DNA of 64,000 nt from Onthophagus taurus (GCF_036711975.1 NC_091972.1:2919001-2983000), one strand, 5' to 3'. Positions 24,065 through 36,630 are shown, counted from the first letter of the stretch. Made by a program: numbers and translations. The notes: generated by a model from the letters alone, not told the origin.

Positions 24065-25211
24065 TTAGACAAGTAAAGCAGGAGTAGGTTTCTTTCCTGG
24101 CCAAGCTTCTTTTGCATACTTCTTTTTTTTCGGTTCGAAACTGTCTTGAACTTGGACTTGGGGTGGCACAAAAGGTGTTTGTTGTTTATAAGCCGGTTCC
24201 ATTTCAACGTCAGGTGCTGGATTAGGTAAATGAATTCCTAATCGTGCTGTTAATGAACTAAACATTCCAACGCCAGTGTTAGAGGTTGGATTAGCTTCTG
24301 GAGGTAAATCTTGATAAAGTTGTGGTGCTGAACTTATTGCTTTTGGTAGTTTAAATTCAGTTGCTTGGATTCCAATAGTCTCAGCAAGTTTTTGTCTTTT
24401 AGATGTTGGTATAACAGTTGTTTGGATAAGATTACGAAACCGTCCAACTGAAGGATCAATATCTTCTGGATTAATAATTTCTTCGTCTTCATTAAATGAA
24501 ACGCCTTGTCGTTTTCTTTTTCGATTTGCAGAACGCTTTTCAGAATCATCCGATATTCCTAACATGGATATCCTTCTATTATGAGCTGTATTAAATTCTG
24601 TTAAATTATCTAATTCTGTTTCAGATTCAGGTAAACCTAATAACCCCCCTTCAGTTTCTTCCCCAGCTTTTTCTATTTCATCAATAATAGGTCTTATACC
24701 AGCTTGTGGTCGCTCTCTGATTATGTAGTTTCTGGTTGAGGCACCAAAGTGAAAACTAGAGTCAATTGGAAGTTGAGTTGGTTTATTAGCTTCTAAACGT
24801 AACGATCCAATAAATGTACCATGAGCTAAATAGGTTATTTAAATTGATTAGTTTGATTTTGTGCGTATTTCCAAAAACTTACTACTTCCTAAATCAACTA
24901 AAAAAGCTCTATTGAGATGCTTATGGTAAACTAAGGCTGCATGAACTCGAGAACATGAAGCATGATCAATGCAAAAGTCATTCATATAAGCGTTTCGACC
25001 AAATAAATAACACTTTTTTTCATCTATCATTAATTTTTGAATTAATTTTTCTCCTTTTAACACGTCCAAATGTAAACCTACAGGCGGTTTTCCAGCCCTT
25101 AAAGGAAAAGTTAACATAACCTCAAATAATCTTTAATCAACCAAAAATAGATATATAATGAATTTATATAGCATCTACTTACCAATTCGGAACTTCGTAG
25201 TGATTAGCCAT
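24065..25211 (-). CDS. PPP1R8: Nuclear inhibitor of protein phosphatase 1 (NIPP1)
   Basis: Exons 25211-25183, 25097-24883 and 24825-24065 join in frame to 334 residues, close to the usual 350. The 29-nt first exon gives MANHYEVPNW, spliced to AGKPPVGLHLDVLKGEKL. An FHA domain follows with YLFGRNA, SCSRVHAALVYHKHL and GSTHGTFIG, the phosphopeptide-binding loops. After a linker come a basic cluster (RKRKRQ), the PP1-docking GVSF, and the strongly conserved INPEDIDPSVGRFRNLIQT. The end is KKKKYAKEAWPGKKPTP, the C-terminal inhibitory and RNA-binding segment. The protein targets PP1 to splicing and chromatin factors in the nucleus (family knowledge). The Met before LTFPLRAGK is intronic and not the start. 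The docking motif has Gly where Arg is usual. Confidence 0.96.
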
Positions 25212-25429
25212 TAGTTTATTTTATTTGGTTTTATCATAATGTTTAATAAATAATTCGATATACATGTAAACAATACCAAATGTGACAGTTAAAATAATTT
25301 TGACTTCTGACCAGCGTTGCCAACCTAAGCCGACCAAATGTCGGTAGAATCAATGTAAAAAATCGGTAGGTTTAAATAAGTTTAAATAAACAAAGTCAGA
25401 AAATGTTGTTTGGTAATAGTTTATAAGTC

Positions 25430-28400
25430 AATATCGAGATAGATACGAAAAAATGAAAATTTTATGAATTTGTTGCTCTTTCAAGTTTTTAAAGGTAACA
25501 CTTGAGGAATCGGAGCATGCTATAAGAAATGTTTTATAACAAAAATTGTTGCAAATTTGATTGTTAACAATATTGCTCTCTTCCACTTTTACTCTTAGAT
25601 ACGTCAATATCGAGGTAGATACAAAAATATGAAAATTTGATGAATTTGTTGCTCTTTCAAGCTATTAAAGGTAACACTTGAGAATCGGAGATTGCTATAA
25701 GAAAGCTTTTATAACAAAAATTGTTGCAAATTTTATTGTTAACAATATTGCTCTCTTGCACTTTTGTTCTTAGATACGTCAATATCGAGATAGACACGAA
25801 AATATGAAAATTTGATGAATTTGATGCTTTTTCAAGTTATTAAAGGTAGCACTTGGGAATCTGAGCATACTATAAGAAATCTTTTATAACAAAAATTGTT
25901 ACAAATTTTATTGTTAACAATATTACTCTGTTAGACTTTTACTCTTAGATGCATCAATATCGAGATAGACACGAAAATATGAAAATTTGATGAATTTGAT
26001 GCTTTTTCAAGTTATTAAAGGTAGCACTTGGGAATCTGAACATACTATAAGAAATCTTTTATAACAAAAATTGTTGCAAATTTTATTGTTAACAATATTA
26101 CTCTCTTGGACTTTTACTCTTAGATGCATCAATATCGAGATAGACACGAAAATATGAAAATTTGATGAATTTGATGCTTTTTCAAGTTATTAAAGGTAGT
26201 ACTTGGGAATCTGAGCATACTATAAGAAATCTTTTATAACAAAAATTGTTGCAAATTTTATTGTTAACAATATTACTCTCTTGGACTTTTACTCTTAGAT
26301 GCGTCAATATCGAGATAGATACGAAAATATGAAAATTTGATGAATTTGATGCTTTTTCAAGTTATTAAAGGTAGCACTTGGGAATCTGAGCATACTATAA
26401 GAAATCTTTTATAACAAAAATTGTTGCAAATTTTATTGTTAACAATATTACTCTCTTGGACTTTTACTCTTAGATGCATCAATATCGAGATAGACACGAA
26501 AATATGAAAATTTGATGAATTTGATGCTTTTTCAAGTTATTAAAGGTAGCACTTGGGAATCTGAGCATACTATAAGAAATCTTTTATAACAAAAATTGTT
26601 GTAAATTTTATTGTTAACAATATTACTCTCTTGGACTTTTACTCTTAGATGCATCAATATCGAGATAGACACGAAAATATGAAAATTTGATGAATTTGAT
26701 GCTTTTTCAAGTTATTAAAGGTAGCACTTGGGAATCTGAGCATACTATAAGAAATCTTTTATAACAAAAATTGTTGCAAATTTTATTGTTAACAATATTA
26801 CTCTCTTGGACTTTTACTCTTAGATGCGTCAATATCGAGATAGATACGAAAATATGAAAATTTGATGAATTTGATGCTTTTTCAAGTTATTAAAGGTAGC
26901 ACTTGGGAATCTGAGCATGCTATAAGAAATCTTTTATAACATAAATTGTTGTAAATTTTATTGTTAACAATATTGCTCTCTTGCACTTTTGCTTTTAGAT
27001 CCGTCAATATCGAGATAGATATGAAGAAATGAAAATTTTATGAATTTGTTGCTCTTTCAAGTTTTTAAAGGTAGCACTTGGGAATCTGAGCATACTATAA
27101 GAAATCTTTTATAACAAAAATTGTTGCAAATTTTATTGTTAACAATATTACTCTCTTGGACTTTTACTCTTAGATGCGTCAATATCGAGATAGATACGAA
27201 AATATAAAAATTTGATGAATTTGATGCTTTTTCAAGTTATTAAAGGTAGCACTTGGGAATCTGAGCATGCTATAAGAAATCTTTTATAACATAAATTGTT
27301 GTAAATTTTATTGTTAACAATATTGCTCTCTTGCACTTTTGCTTTTAGATGCGTCAATATCGAGATAGATATGAAGAAATGAAAATTTTATGAATTTGTT
27401 GCTCTTTCAAGTTTTTAAAGGGAACACTTGGGGAATCGGAGCATGCTATAAGAAATTTTTTATAACAAAAATTGTTGTCAATTTTATTGTTAACAATATT
27501 GCTCTCTTGCATTTTTACTATTAGATGCGTCAATATCGAGATAGATACGAAAATATGAAATTTTGATGAATTTGTTGCTCTTTCAAGTTATTAAAGGTAA
27601 CACTCGGGAATCCGAGCATGCTATAAAAAATCTTTTATAACATAAATTGTTGTAAATTTTATTGTTAACAATATTACTCTCTTGGACTTTTACTCTTAGA
27701 TGTGTCAATATCGAGATAAACACGAAAATATGAAAATTTTATGCTCTTTCAAGTTATTAAAGGTAACACTTGGGAATCCGAGCATGCTATAAAAAATCTT
27801 TTATAACAAAAATTGTTGCAAATTTTATTGTTAACAATACTGCTCTCTTGCACTTTTACTCTTAGATACGTTAATATCGAGATAGATACGAAAAAATGAA
27901 AATTTTATGAATTTGTTGCTCTTTCAAGTTATTAAAGGTAACACTTGGGAATCTGAGCATGCTATAAGAAATCTTTTATAACAAAAATTGTTGCAAATTT
28001 TATTGTTAACAATATTACTCTCTTGGACTTTTACTCTTACAATTAGATGCGTCAATATCGAGATAGATACGAAAATATGAAAATTTGATGAATTTGATGC
28101 TTTTTCAAGTTATTAAAGGTAACACTTGGGAATCTGAGCATGCTATAAGAAATCTTTTATAACATAAATTGTTGTAAATTTTATTGTTAACAATATTGCT
28201 CTCTTGCACTTTTGCTCTTAGATGCGTCAATATCGAGATAGATACGAAAATATGAAAATTTGATAAATTTGTTGCTCTTTCAAGTTATTAAAGGTAACAC
28301 TTGAGAATCGGAGCTTGCTATAAGAAAACTTGTATAACAAAAATTGTTGCAAATTTTATTGTTAACAATATTGCTCTCTTGCACTTTTGCTCTTAGATGC

Positions 28401-28960
28401 GTCAATATCGATTTAGATACGAAAATATGAAAATTTGATGAATTTGTTGCTCTTTCAAGTTATTAAAGGTAACACTTGAAAATCGGAGTATGCTATAAAA
28501 AATCTTTTATAACAAAAATTGTTGCAAATTTTATTGTTAACAATATTACTCTCTTGGACTTTTACTCTTAGATGCGTCAATATCGAGGTAGACACGAAAA
28601 TATAAAAATTTGATGAATTTGTTGCTCTTTCAAGTTATTAAAGGTAACACTTGGGAATCGGAGCATGCTATAAAAAATCTTTTATAACATAAATTGTTGT
28701 CAATTTTACTGTTAACAATATTGCTCTCTTGCACTTTTACTCTTAGATACGTCAATATCGAAATAGATACGAAAATGTGAAAAATGAATCTGTAGCTTTT
28801 TTAAGTTATTAAAGCTAATACTCGGGAATCGCAGCGTGTTACCAAAAAACTTTTACAATAAAAGTTGTAGCAAATTTTATTGTTAACAATATTGCTCTCT
28901 TGCACTTTTACTCTTAGATACGTCAATATCGAGATAGATACGAAAATATGGAACGTTTTC
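25430..28960. repeat. 175-bp satellite array, about 20 copies
   Basis: Successive ATGC(A/G)TCAATATCGAGATAG landmarks are spaced 175 bp (for example 25951, 26126, 26301 and 26476). The invariant core TTGTTAACAATATT is palindromic at ATTGTTAACAAT. Monomers near both edges are the most diverged and those at about 25950-26960 are nearly identical, as expected from unequal exchange. Two monomer types alternate near 26900-27490. Confidence 0.95.
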
Positions 28961-28986
28961 AAATTAGGCAAAGGATGACGCGTACT

Positions 28987-29048
28987 GTATATACCAACGA
29001 TCTGGTAACGTTGCTCGAGCGACATTGCCATATCGTTGGTATATACTT
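28987..29048. repeat. Hairpin at the right end of the hAT-type element
   Basis: GTATATACCAACGATCTGG and CCATATCGTTGGTATATAC form a stem of about 19 bp with one mismatch pair, with a loop of about 24 bp. Its role is unknown. Confidence 0.7.
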
Positions 29049-29218
29049 TTATGCAATATAAGCAGGGTGTACAATTTTTGTCGCAAATGTATTGATTTTA
29101 AGTACGATGTGTTTCATAATACTTTGTTAATATTTTCAAAATCGGTGGATTAAGTCGTATATCAGTAGACTATCTTCTATATCGATAAATCGGTAGGGTT
29201 GGCAACGCTGCTTCTGAC

Positions 29219-30282
29219 AGTTCAATGTGAGGTTGGTTTCTTGATTTGAAAATTATATACATACAGTGCGTTTAAAATGAATTGGTGAGGATATGATTAC
29301 GTTTTAGGAATTATTAACGAAAATGTTGAGTTTCTATTGAATTTTTAATTGCACGATTTTACAGCATCAACATCTAATAATGATACATCGTCTAACAATA
29401 AATCTAAACGCTATTTCTACAAACTTTAGTGATATGTATAAAATGTGAAAATCAACGTCGTGTGTTTATCTAGTCTATTCATCCTGTAACGTAACCCAGC
29501 CAAATTTAAGATGTTTGAAAATTTATATTTTTGTACATAGAATAATATTAATATTTAGTTATAGAGAATAATGAATATGATTTGTGTACACATTCAATAA
29601 CAACCGCTTTTTTTATAACAATATAAGTCTAACAAGTATTGTATAGATGAATATAAATCTACATGATGTAGAAATATTTAAATACTTAATTGATCATTTA
29701 CATTTTACAACGATATTTAAGTTATGTATAGAACCATTTTTGTTATTTGGAAGACGTGGTTTATTCAGTAATTTTTGGTACAAACCATAATCGAACTCTT
29801 TTCTAAGACAAAGTTGTGCTAAATCTGCTGTAAAATCTTATAAACCAAAAAAAACGAAGAAAAATGATATGTTTTGTACCGTTAAATCTATTATACGATT
29901 ACGTAACAATTCACAATTGAAAACTGGTACAACGTTCTTTTATTACAATCTTATATTAATAATTGTACCTTATGGAAGACATGCTTGAATTGCTCATTTT
30001 TACTTACTATAAACAATACATATAACAAAAATATGTATTATGTTATCCATAAAGGCATTTAAAATTTCTTTTTTTGGAAGACTTCGTTGACAAACAGTTC
30101 TATTAATTTCATGTTCTGTCTCTTTTATTGTCGAGTGTGTTTAACCTCTTAAATACTATATTTTGTTGGAAGACATTGTAACTTTGAGACTAGGCATGAA
30201 TAAATGTATAAATAACTAATCGATAATTAAGCAAGCGAATTGACAAACACGAAAGCTAACCACTTTTTGGTATTTTCTTCTT
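29219..30282 (-). other. 3' flank and UTR of VGAT
   Basis: No coding sequence was found. On the VGAT strand there are AATAAA signals at about 29938-29943 and 29760-29765, so the UTR is probably 350-550 nt or longer. The four GY boxes lie here. Confidence 0.55.
29748..30174 (-). promoter_or_regulatory. Cluster of four GY boxes (miR-7 seed sites) in the VGAT 3' UTR
   Basis: GTCTTCCA occurs four times on the VGAT strand, at 30174-30167, 30082-30075, 29980-29973 and 29755-29748. Each is a complete 8-mer match to the miR-7 seed including the A opposite nucleotide 1. The GY box (GUCUUCC) is a known regulatory element of Drosophila Notch-target 3' UTRs, recognised by miR-7. Whether all four are inside the mRNA depends on the poly(A) site; the 29748 copy lies just past one AATAAA. 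Confidence 0.7.
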
Positions 30283-32219
30283 TTAAAACGGTAACCCAAT
30301 TTTAAACGCTTTAATTAAAGCATTTCCTGAATCATAAATACCGATAACCCCAAACAAAACACCCAAACCGATTATAAAATAATCAAAAGCGATAGTTTGC
30401 ATATCCATACCTTCACGTTTTAATTTCAAATGAAAATAACAGGGCCAAATAAAACTTAACATAGTTCCGGTGAAACTACCAATGAATCCCATTAAAATTT
30501 GAAAATGCGGTATAAAACATGCCATTAAAATGGTAAAAACGACGACACCAACCCGCCAAGCTAAACCCCAAACTTTTAATTCTCCATCTAAAGCCCAAAT
30601 CGATGGGAAAATAGTTTTTGGTCGCCCCTTAAAAAACGCCCTCTCCAAAAGCTCACAAGCAGCGTAATAAGGAAGGGGATAACTCAACAATGCTTTAACC
30701 ACAAGACAAAAATTGACCAACCCTTTAAAACCTCTCGAATGGAGGTTGTTGGTGATTACTTGTTGGGTGTCTAATTGAAACGTTAAAAAGCAAACGTAAC
30801 CGAAAACCGATTTAAAAACCGCCGCCCATACATGCGACCAATCCAACATCCATTGAAACTTTGTTGGATCTTCCATGTTTCCCTCTAAAGTTGGCAAAAA
30901 AATTTGCGAGGTATAAGAAAATACAATTACTCCAAGACTTATCGGAAAATTTTCTAGGTCAACCGACCATTTCACTTTACTCCATCCCCAGTCACCGATT
31001 TCCAAAAGACAATATCCCATGATTATTGCGTTTATTAAGATATGGGACATTGTGCACCAAAACGATAATACGCTAACGCTTTTTAATGACTTCAAAAATG
31101 CTACAACAAAAAAGATTATTTATAAAACAATTAAAATTAAATTAAACGTTAAAAAACCTTACCTAAAGGTAACAAGAAAATTCCCACTAACATCATCCAC
31201 GATCGTGTGTCTATGGCACCATCTGGATACGATCCAATCATTAAATCACCACAAACAACCACATACAAAATGCAGGTCATTAAAAGTTCAATTATTTGAG
31301 CAATATTAACCATTCTGGAACCGTATTTTTTACCAAAACATTCTTTTGCTATGCTCACATAAGAATCTCTGACACGAACTTGTTGACCCGTTTGCAAATC
31401 AAGTTCATACAAGCATTCAACGAGAATTTTTCCAGTGTAACAACAAATGTAGGCTATTCCAACCATTGCTGCTATTGCCCAATAACCACCGCGAAGAACA
31501 GCGAATGGAAGAGAAACTATAAACATTCCCTATAATAATAAAAAAAAAATTAGTAAAATGTTTGTGTTTGTCAAAATGGTACTAATAACATAAAAATAGC
31601 TGTAGAATACTTAAAAAGTGTAAAAAAAATTAAAAAAATGATTTTGAAAATATTTCAAAGATACCAAAAAATTAAAAACGGTTGTTGGTGTTTGTCAAAA
31701 AGCAACGTGTAGTTAGAAATTATATTAACAACCTAATTAACTAGTTTTGCCATGAGAAGCCTATATTCAGCCTCCACAAAAATCATCAATACAGATATAG
31801 AGATATACAATGCATATTTTTCTCACCTGAATAGCATTAGTAACATTCCAAGCAGCTTGATATTCGTTAATCTTGATTTCACTTCTACCTTCAACGAAAT
31901 CATCCTCAGAAAAATCCATGGAAGACGTAGATTGTTGTTTTCCCATGCTAGCGCTTCTTTGATATCCTTGATTAAAACTGTCTTCAGCTTGCATAGAAGG
32001 TTCGGTTGGACTCCATTGGGATGTATTCCCCATGCTACTTAATTCATGGTGTTCGTTACCTGGACCGGTATGATTAGTCTGTGCAAAATGAACCCTTTCG
32101 GAATGTTTCTCCCCTTTGGATGCCCCCACTTTATCTGGCATTTGCTGTCTAAGTGTTTGCCAGGCTACGTTAACAGCCGCGCTAACCGGTGGAAGATGTA
32201 TGCTTCCTAATTTTTGCAT
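30283..32219 (-). CDS. VGAT: Vesicular inhibitory amino acid (GABA) transporter
   Basis: Exons 32219-31827, 31529-31163 and 31100-30283 join in frame to 525 residues, the same size as vertebrate SLC32A1. The N-terminal 120 residues are polar and cytosolic, ending in an acidic SEDDFVEGRSE. The transporter fold begins at AAWNVTNAIQGMFIVSLPFA, the first helix with the substrate-site signature, followed by LRGGYWAIAAMVGIAYICC and about nine more hydrophobic segments, including YSYTSQIFLP-like FSYTSQIFLPTLEGNM, the highly conserved loop. The protein loads GABA and glycine into synaptic vesicles using the proton gradient, so expression should be in inhibitory neurons. The Met start is in good context. 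One GTCTTCCA lies in the coding sequence (31926-31919) and one upstream of the ATG (32258-32251). Confidence 0.97.
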
Positions 32220-33539
32220 CTTGACGATGCTTCTGGATGGTAGAGTTTATTGGAAGACGAGATTCGGGAAACTGATTATCGGCTATTTTCCGCCGAGATG
32301 GAACATGGATTAGGAAAAAAACTAATACGGCCAATCAATACTAACCACAAAAGTTTTTCCGAAGATCACCCTCAATTTAGTTATCGTAAAGATCAGTTTT
32401 AAAACATCCCTTGTAATTGATGGAATCGAAATGGCTTGTATGGGACGATTGCTCGGGTTTTTCTAATAAAATTTTTGTTACGAATTCGACGTGAGGGTTT
32501 CCATCTCGGCGGCGTGAGAGAGACCTTCGGAAAACTGGTACATTTCCAGCCTCCCTTCGTACACTCAAGGGGTGGAAACAGGGCTGTATTTGTCGAAATA
32601 TCAAATTTCTTTTCTTGTATAAACATTATAATAGATATTTTTTATTTAAAATATGAAATATAAATGATTTTCATATTTGGTATTATTAAAAATCATTTTA
32701 ACAATGATATCACTAACTTAATAATTCGTATGGTTCGAATCAAAATAAGCCGAGTACTACCCTGATTTCGTAAACTACTATTTGGAAATTTTACTCTCTG
32801 ACTGTACATATAGCGATCAATAAATGGCGTTTTGATTTTTAACATTAGAGGGAGCTATTAATAGGGAGATATCATCAAAAAAATTATTAATATAGCACAT
32901 CATCCAATATATGATATTCCATCAATAATTTAATATTGTATGAAGAAACATTAAAAAATCATATTTGTGATACGCACACATCTTTTTATAATACTTCTTA
33001 TCACTGCTATATTTACATTTAAATAGAATTTAATTAATAATTTTTTTTTAAATAAAATATCAAAAAATTCCGAACGCCATCTTTGTTCAAATTTGTCAAA
33101 TACGATGATTTGTCATTGAATAACAGATGGTGTTCGCGTTTCTCTTTTGATAATTTTATTTTATCAAAAAAAATTAATTGTGTTTGTGCGTTTAAGTTTC
33201 AATTCTAATTAAATTTTATAATTAAACGGTGAGATTGGACCTAACGTTTTTTGGGATCGAGCTTAAAGTGAAAGCGTGCTTTGACGTTTAAAACGCCAAT
33301 ACATACAAAAGTGAGTACCTAATTATTTGAAATTTATGTTTGAATCATAAAATAAATTATGTCATTTCATCTCTTTCCAACTTTAGTAAACCACATATTT
33401 CTATCATTTTCTTATAAAAGAAATTTTTTTTTTTTATTATTGAGAAGTATGTGAATAATAAACGTCAAACGTCAAGTTAATAGCTGTCAGATTTATAAAT
33501 AAATAATTGATTTTGTAGAGAGATAATCAGCAATTTAAA
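32220..33539. other. Divergent intergenic region between VGAT and PSME3IP1
   Basis: It should carry both promoters. A patch of locally higher GC at about 32485-32590 is open in several frames at once, which reflects base composition; it may be a VGAT 5' UTR exon. No repeats were recognised. Confidence 0.45.
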
Positions 33540-34427
33540 ATGAGTTCTGGTTTTATAACTGAAACGGAGGCAGTTGAAGTGAGGAATCGGAGACAAGCCG
33601 AATGGGAAAGAGTTAGAAAAGCGGATGATCCAATAGGTAACATAACCTCAAATTGAAATCTGACGTTTCAAATAAATTTATTTCAAATCTTAGAACGACC
33701 AGAAGAACCCCACGATCACCGAAGTTTATATGAAAAATTACAAGAGCAGAAACAAAAAAAAGATTTGGAATATGAAGAAGCACATAAACTTAGTAAGAAG
33801 TAATTTAACGAATTCTTTTTATAAAAGTTGTCGTTTTTAGAAAACATGATAAAAGGTCTTGATGATGATGAAATAGAATTCTTAGATTTGGTTGATCGTA
33901 CGAAATTAGCAGCCGATAGAAGAAAAAACATTGAGGAAGAGCAAGAATTAAATGATTACAGAAATAGAGTGGCAAGTTTACAAGAAAAATCTTTAGATAA
34001 TAAATTACAGGCTGAAATTCAAGCTGTTAAACCGAAAGTGATAGTGACAAATAAAAAGTCTCAAACCAAGTTATTAAAAGGAGTGGTTGTTAAAAAAACT
34101 GAAGCAATCAAGCGAAAACATGATGAAATAGAAGAAAGCAATAAACTAACTCATCATAATAAATGTGAAAAGAGTCAGCGAAAAGATGAATCTAAAAAAG
34201 ATGAAGCAAACCCACATGGAACAAAAAGAGATCATGATTCAACTAAAGAAGTGGATAAATTGACATGTATTGGTATTTTGCCTGGCTTGGGTTGTTACAA
34301 TGATTCCAGTTCTAACGCTAGTTCTGATTCTGATCAAGATGATTCTTGTTTGAGTAATTCTGCCTATGATTTTTTAGGTAGGAAATTAATTTTAAAAGAA
34401 AAAAAGCAAGGCAAGGTGGAAAATTAA
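33540..34427 (+). CDS. PSME3IP1: PSME3-interacting protein (FAM192A/NIP30 family)
   Basis: Three exons, 33540-33636, 33694-33792 and 33841-34427, join in frame to 260 residues. The N-terminal NIP30 domain reads RNRRQAEWERVRKADDP, EPHDHRSLYEKLQEQKQK and NMIKGLDDDEIEFLDLVD, a long charged coiled segment. A basic lysine-rich middle follows, and the conserved CIGILPGLGCY motif precedes a serine/acidic tract (SSSNASSDSDQDDS). In vertebrates that serine tract is phosphorylated and lets the protein bind the PA28-gamma proteasome activator in the nucleus. Unlike the human protein, the acidic tract is followed by about 30 further residues ending in a lysine-rich tail. AACATAACCT lies immediately after the first donor. 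Confidence 0.95.
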
Positions 34428-35613
34428 TTTTGATGAATGTATTTATGTCTAAAATAAAATTGTTTCTTATGATGGAATAATTTGTGTTATCTTAAATATA
34501 CACTATAATGTGTCAATTATGTTTTATTCTCAAATTTAAATGAAATTAAAATATATATGTAATGTATTACTGAAATATATTTAAAGATAATCTTTAAGTT
34601 ATAAACTGAATGCAAAAAACGAATGCCCACAAAATACAATTGAAACTATTTTTTTGGAACATCAGCCATGTTTTAACATATTATTTAAATCAAGATCATA
34701 ATTTTTTTGAACAATATTTTTGCTGGCGGGCTAAGGGGAGCGGCCCCTCTCATCAAAGCGACCTATAAAATTTATTGTAACTTTAGCCCTCCAAAAGTGT
34801 TGGGCAAATGTAGGGCTTTAATGAACCTTACTTACAAGGGAAGTATCAGAACGATTTTGTTGAAATTTGGTACAGCGATAGTATGGCCAAAAATAAGGTT
34901 TACATATTTTTTTATACGTGCTAATAAAGCCCCTGGGGCGAGTTATAAGGGAAATCGGGGCGAAATATATATATTCGCTTATAGGCTGAAAACGAAAATA
35001 GCTATTGAAATGTGGTAAATGTAAACTAATATTCATTTTCAAAGAGCTTTCCATTGATATATCACACATATATCTGAGGGCTTCAGGGGGTACACTAAAC
35101 CCCTTAGTTTTTTGGAATATTTTAAAAACTACCCTGTCGATTTTGGCGATATGTATCCTTATAGTACGTTTAAAAATATTAATGACGGGTTTTTTCTTAT
35201 TTACCTTTGACCATCTCCTGCAAAGTTACGGGGTATGATAGATAACCCCTTTCCTTAAGAATAATGTGATAAACTGTTACACATATTTTGAAGAGAACCA
35301 TAAATTAGTTGCAAACTAAGATTTACGCAATAAAATAAACCCTATACGACATTTAGGGATGGCTGAGGAAAACGTTTTTATCCTTACTCTATTTAAATAA
35401 CACAAACGTTAGTGTAGTTATATAAATATTTATTAATAATGAGTTAAAAAGTAACTGGCAAAGAAATGGTTGACTATTACAAATTTTATTCTACATTATT
35501 AATTTAATTTCTTTTTTTTACTTTTTTTATTCCATATATTGTTGGCAATAATGAAAATCATGGAAAAAATGTTTTAAATACAACGATTGTTTGCACCATA
35601 CACAAGTTATATA

Positions 35614-36620
35614 CAATGTGTCCCCGGATAGGTGAAACGACTCTTATAAAAGGTAAATTTTTTTCGATATTAATTGTGATTTTTTGGGATTTAGCCCTGC
35701 TTGATTAAAGAGTAATTTTGAACATATTTTCAATTTTTAAAAAACAAGTAAGCCTTGACAGCGAAAGAAAAACTCTTTTTGTGGCAGGCAAAGTACCTTT
35801 TCTGTTTATTGTACGTGAAAGTGTTACTAAGAAGTTTTGTTCAGAATGAAAAACTATGCAAATTTTCGGAATGATCGGCCTACTTTGATGCAAATCCATA
35901 TCAATTTTATTTCTAACAAAGACTACCATGCAAGAACAAAATTGCTTTCCTGTCAATGTTAATCTGTCAAACTGTAATTTAGTAAACTTAAAGTGTTTTT
36001 TAAATACACTTTATTATTATGGAACCGGGGAAAAACCGATAAATATGGTTATTGCTTTATTTAGTGAAAAATTTCCAAATACTGGATTTCAAAGTAGCAC
36101 TTGCTGGCGTTTAATTAAAAGATTTCTTACAGGACGAAGTGTTCACTATAAAAAACAAATTATTATGAAACTGATTTGAAACTGAGTTAACTATGATTAA
36201 CTGTTTATTTTTGTGGGCGAACACACACTTAATTTTTTGTGAACAGTTTAAGAACGGTTTGTTTATTTCTCCCGAACAATCTGAATCTCAAAATAAAAAA
36301 TTATAATAAAGTACTATTGACGAAATAATAAACAATGGGTTTTGTCAAAGCAGGCCGATGATTTCGAAAATTTGCATATGGCCATAACTTTTCGTGCTGA
36401 ATCAAATTTCTTAGTAATATTTTAGCATACTGTAAACAGAAAAGGTACTTTACCTGACACACAAGAAGTTTTCGCTTCAGTGTCAATATTCACTTGTCTT
36501 TTAAAACTTGAAAATATGTTCAAAATTAATCTTTAACCAAGCAGGGCTAAACCCCAAAAGATGACATTGAAAAAAATTTACATTTTATAAGAGTCGTTTC
36601 ACCTATCCGGGGACACACTG
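35614..36620 (+). mobile_element. 1.0-kb Tc1/mariner-type deletion derivative
   Basis: The TIRs open CA(A/G)TGTGTCCCCGGATAGGT and continue for about 100 bp, with TA on both sides. The interior keeps only the start of a DUF4817-type transposase (35928-36179). Confidence 0.8.
35928..36179 (+). pseudogene. N-terminal fragment of a DUF4817-type transposase
   Basis: The 83-codon frame contains MVIALFSEKFPNTGFQSS followed by TCWRLIKRFLTGRSVHY, which aligns in type with ALRLYMERFPERDVPNRRKF in the neighbouring transposase at 37337. This is the first helix-turn-helix only; the rest is lost. It is a remnant of the 35614-36620 element. Confidence 0.6.
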
Positions 36621-36630
36621 TATATATATA

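Larger units (their letters stand above)
25312..29210. mobile_element. Non-autonomous hAT-type element filled with satellite
   Basis: The element begins CAGCGTTGCCAACC and ends with its exact inverse GGTTGGCAACGCTG, a 14-bp TIR of hAT form. Both ends touch an 8-bp direct repeat, CTTCTGAC (25304-25311 and 29211-29218), the length hAT transposases produce. No transposase is present. Between the ends are short unique stretches containing related TCGGTAG boxes in opposite orientation and about 3.5 kb of 175-bp tandem repeats. It sits about 100 bp upstream of NIPP1. Confidence 0.88.

Noticed and set aside
24848-25117. Met at 25117 as the start of a separate 89-residue protein
   Set aside because: The first nine residues are intronic; splicing from the 29-nt exon at 25211 gives the conserved NIPP1 N-terminus.
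25430-28960. CRISPR-like regular repeats
   Set aside because: The whole 175-bp unit repeats with no unique spacers and the context is eukaryotic; it is a satellite.
32377-32663. Three overlapping frames of about 75 codons on both strands
   Set aside because: They coincide with a GC-richer patch that lacks stops by composition; no recognisable protein, probably VGAT 5' UTR or promoter.
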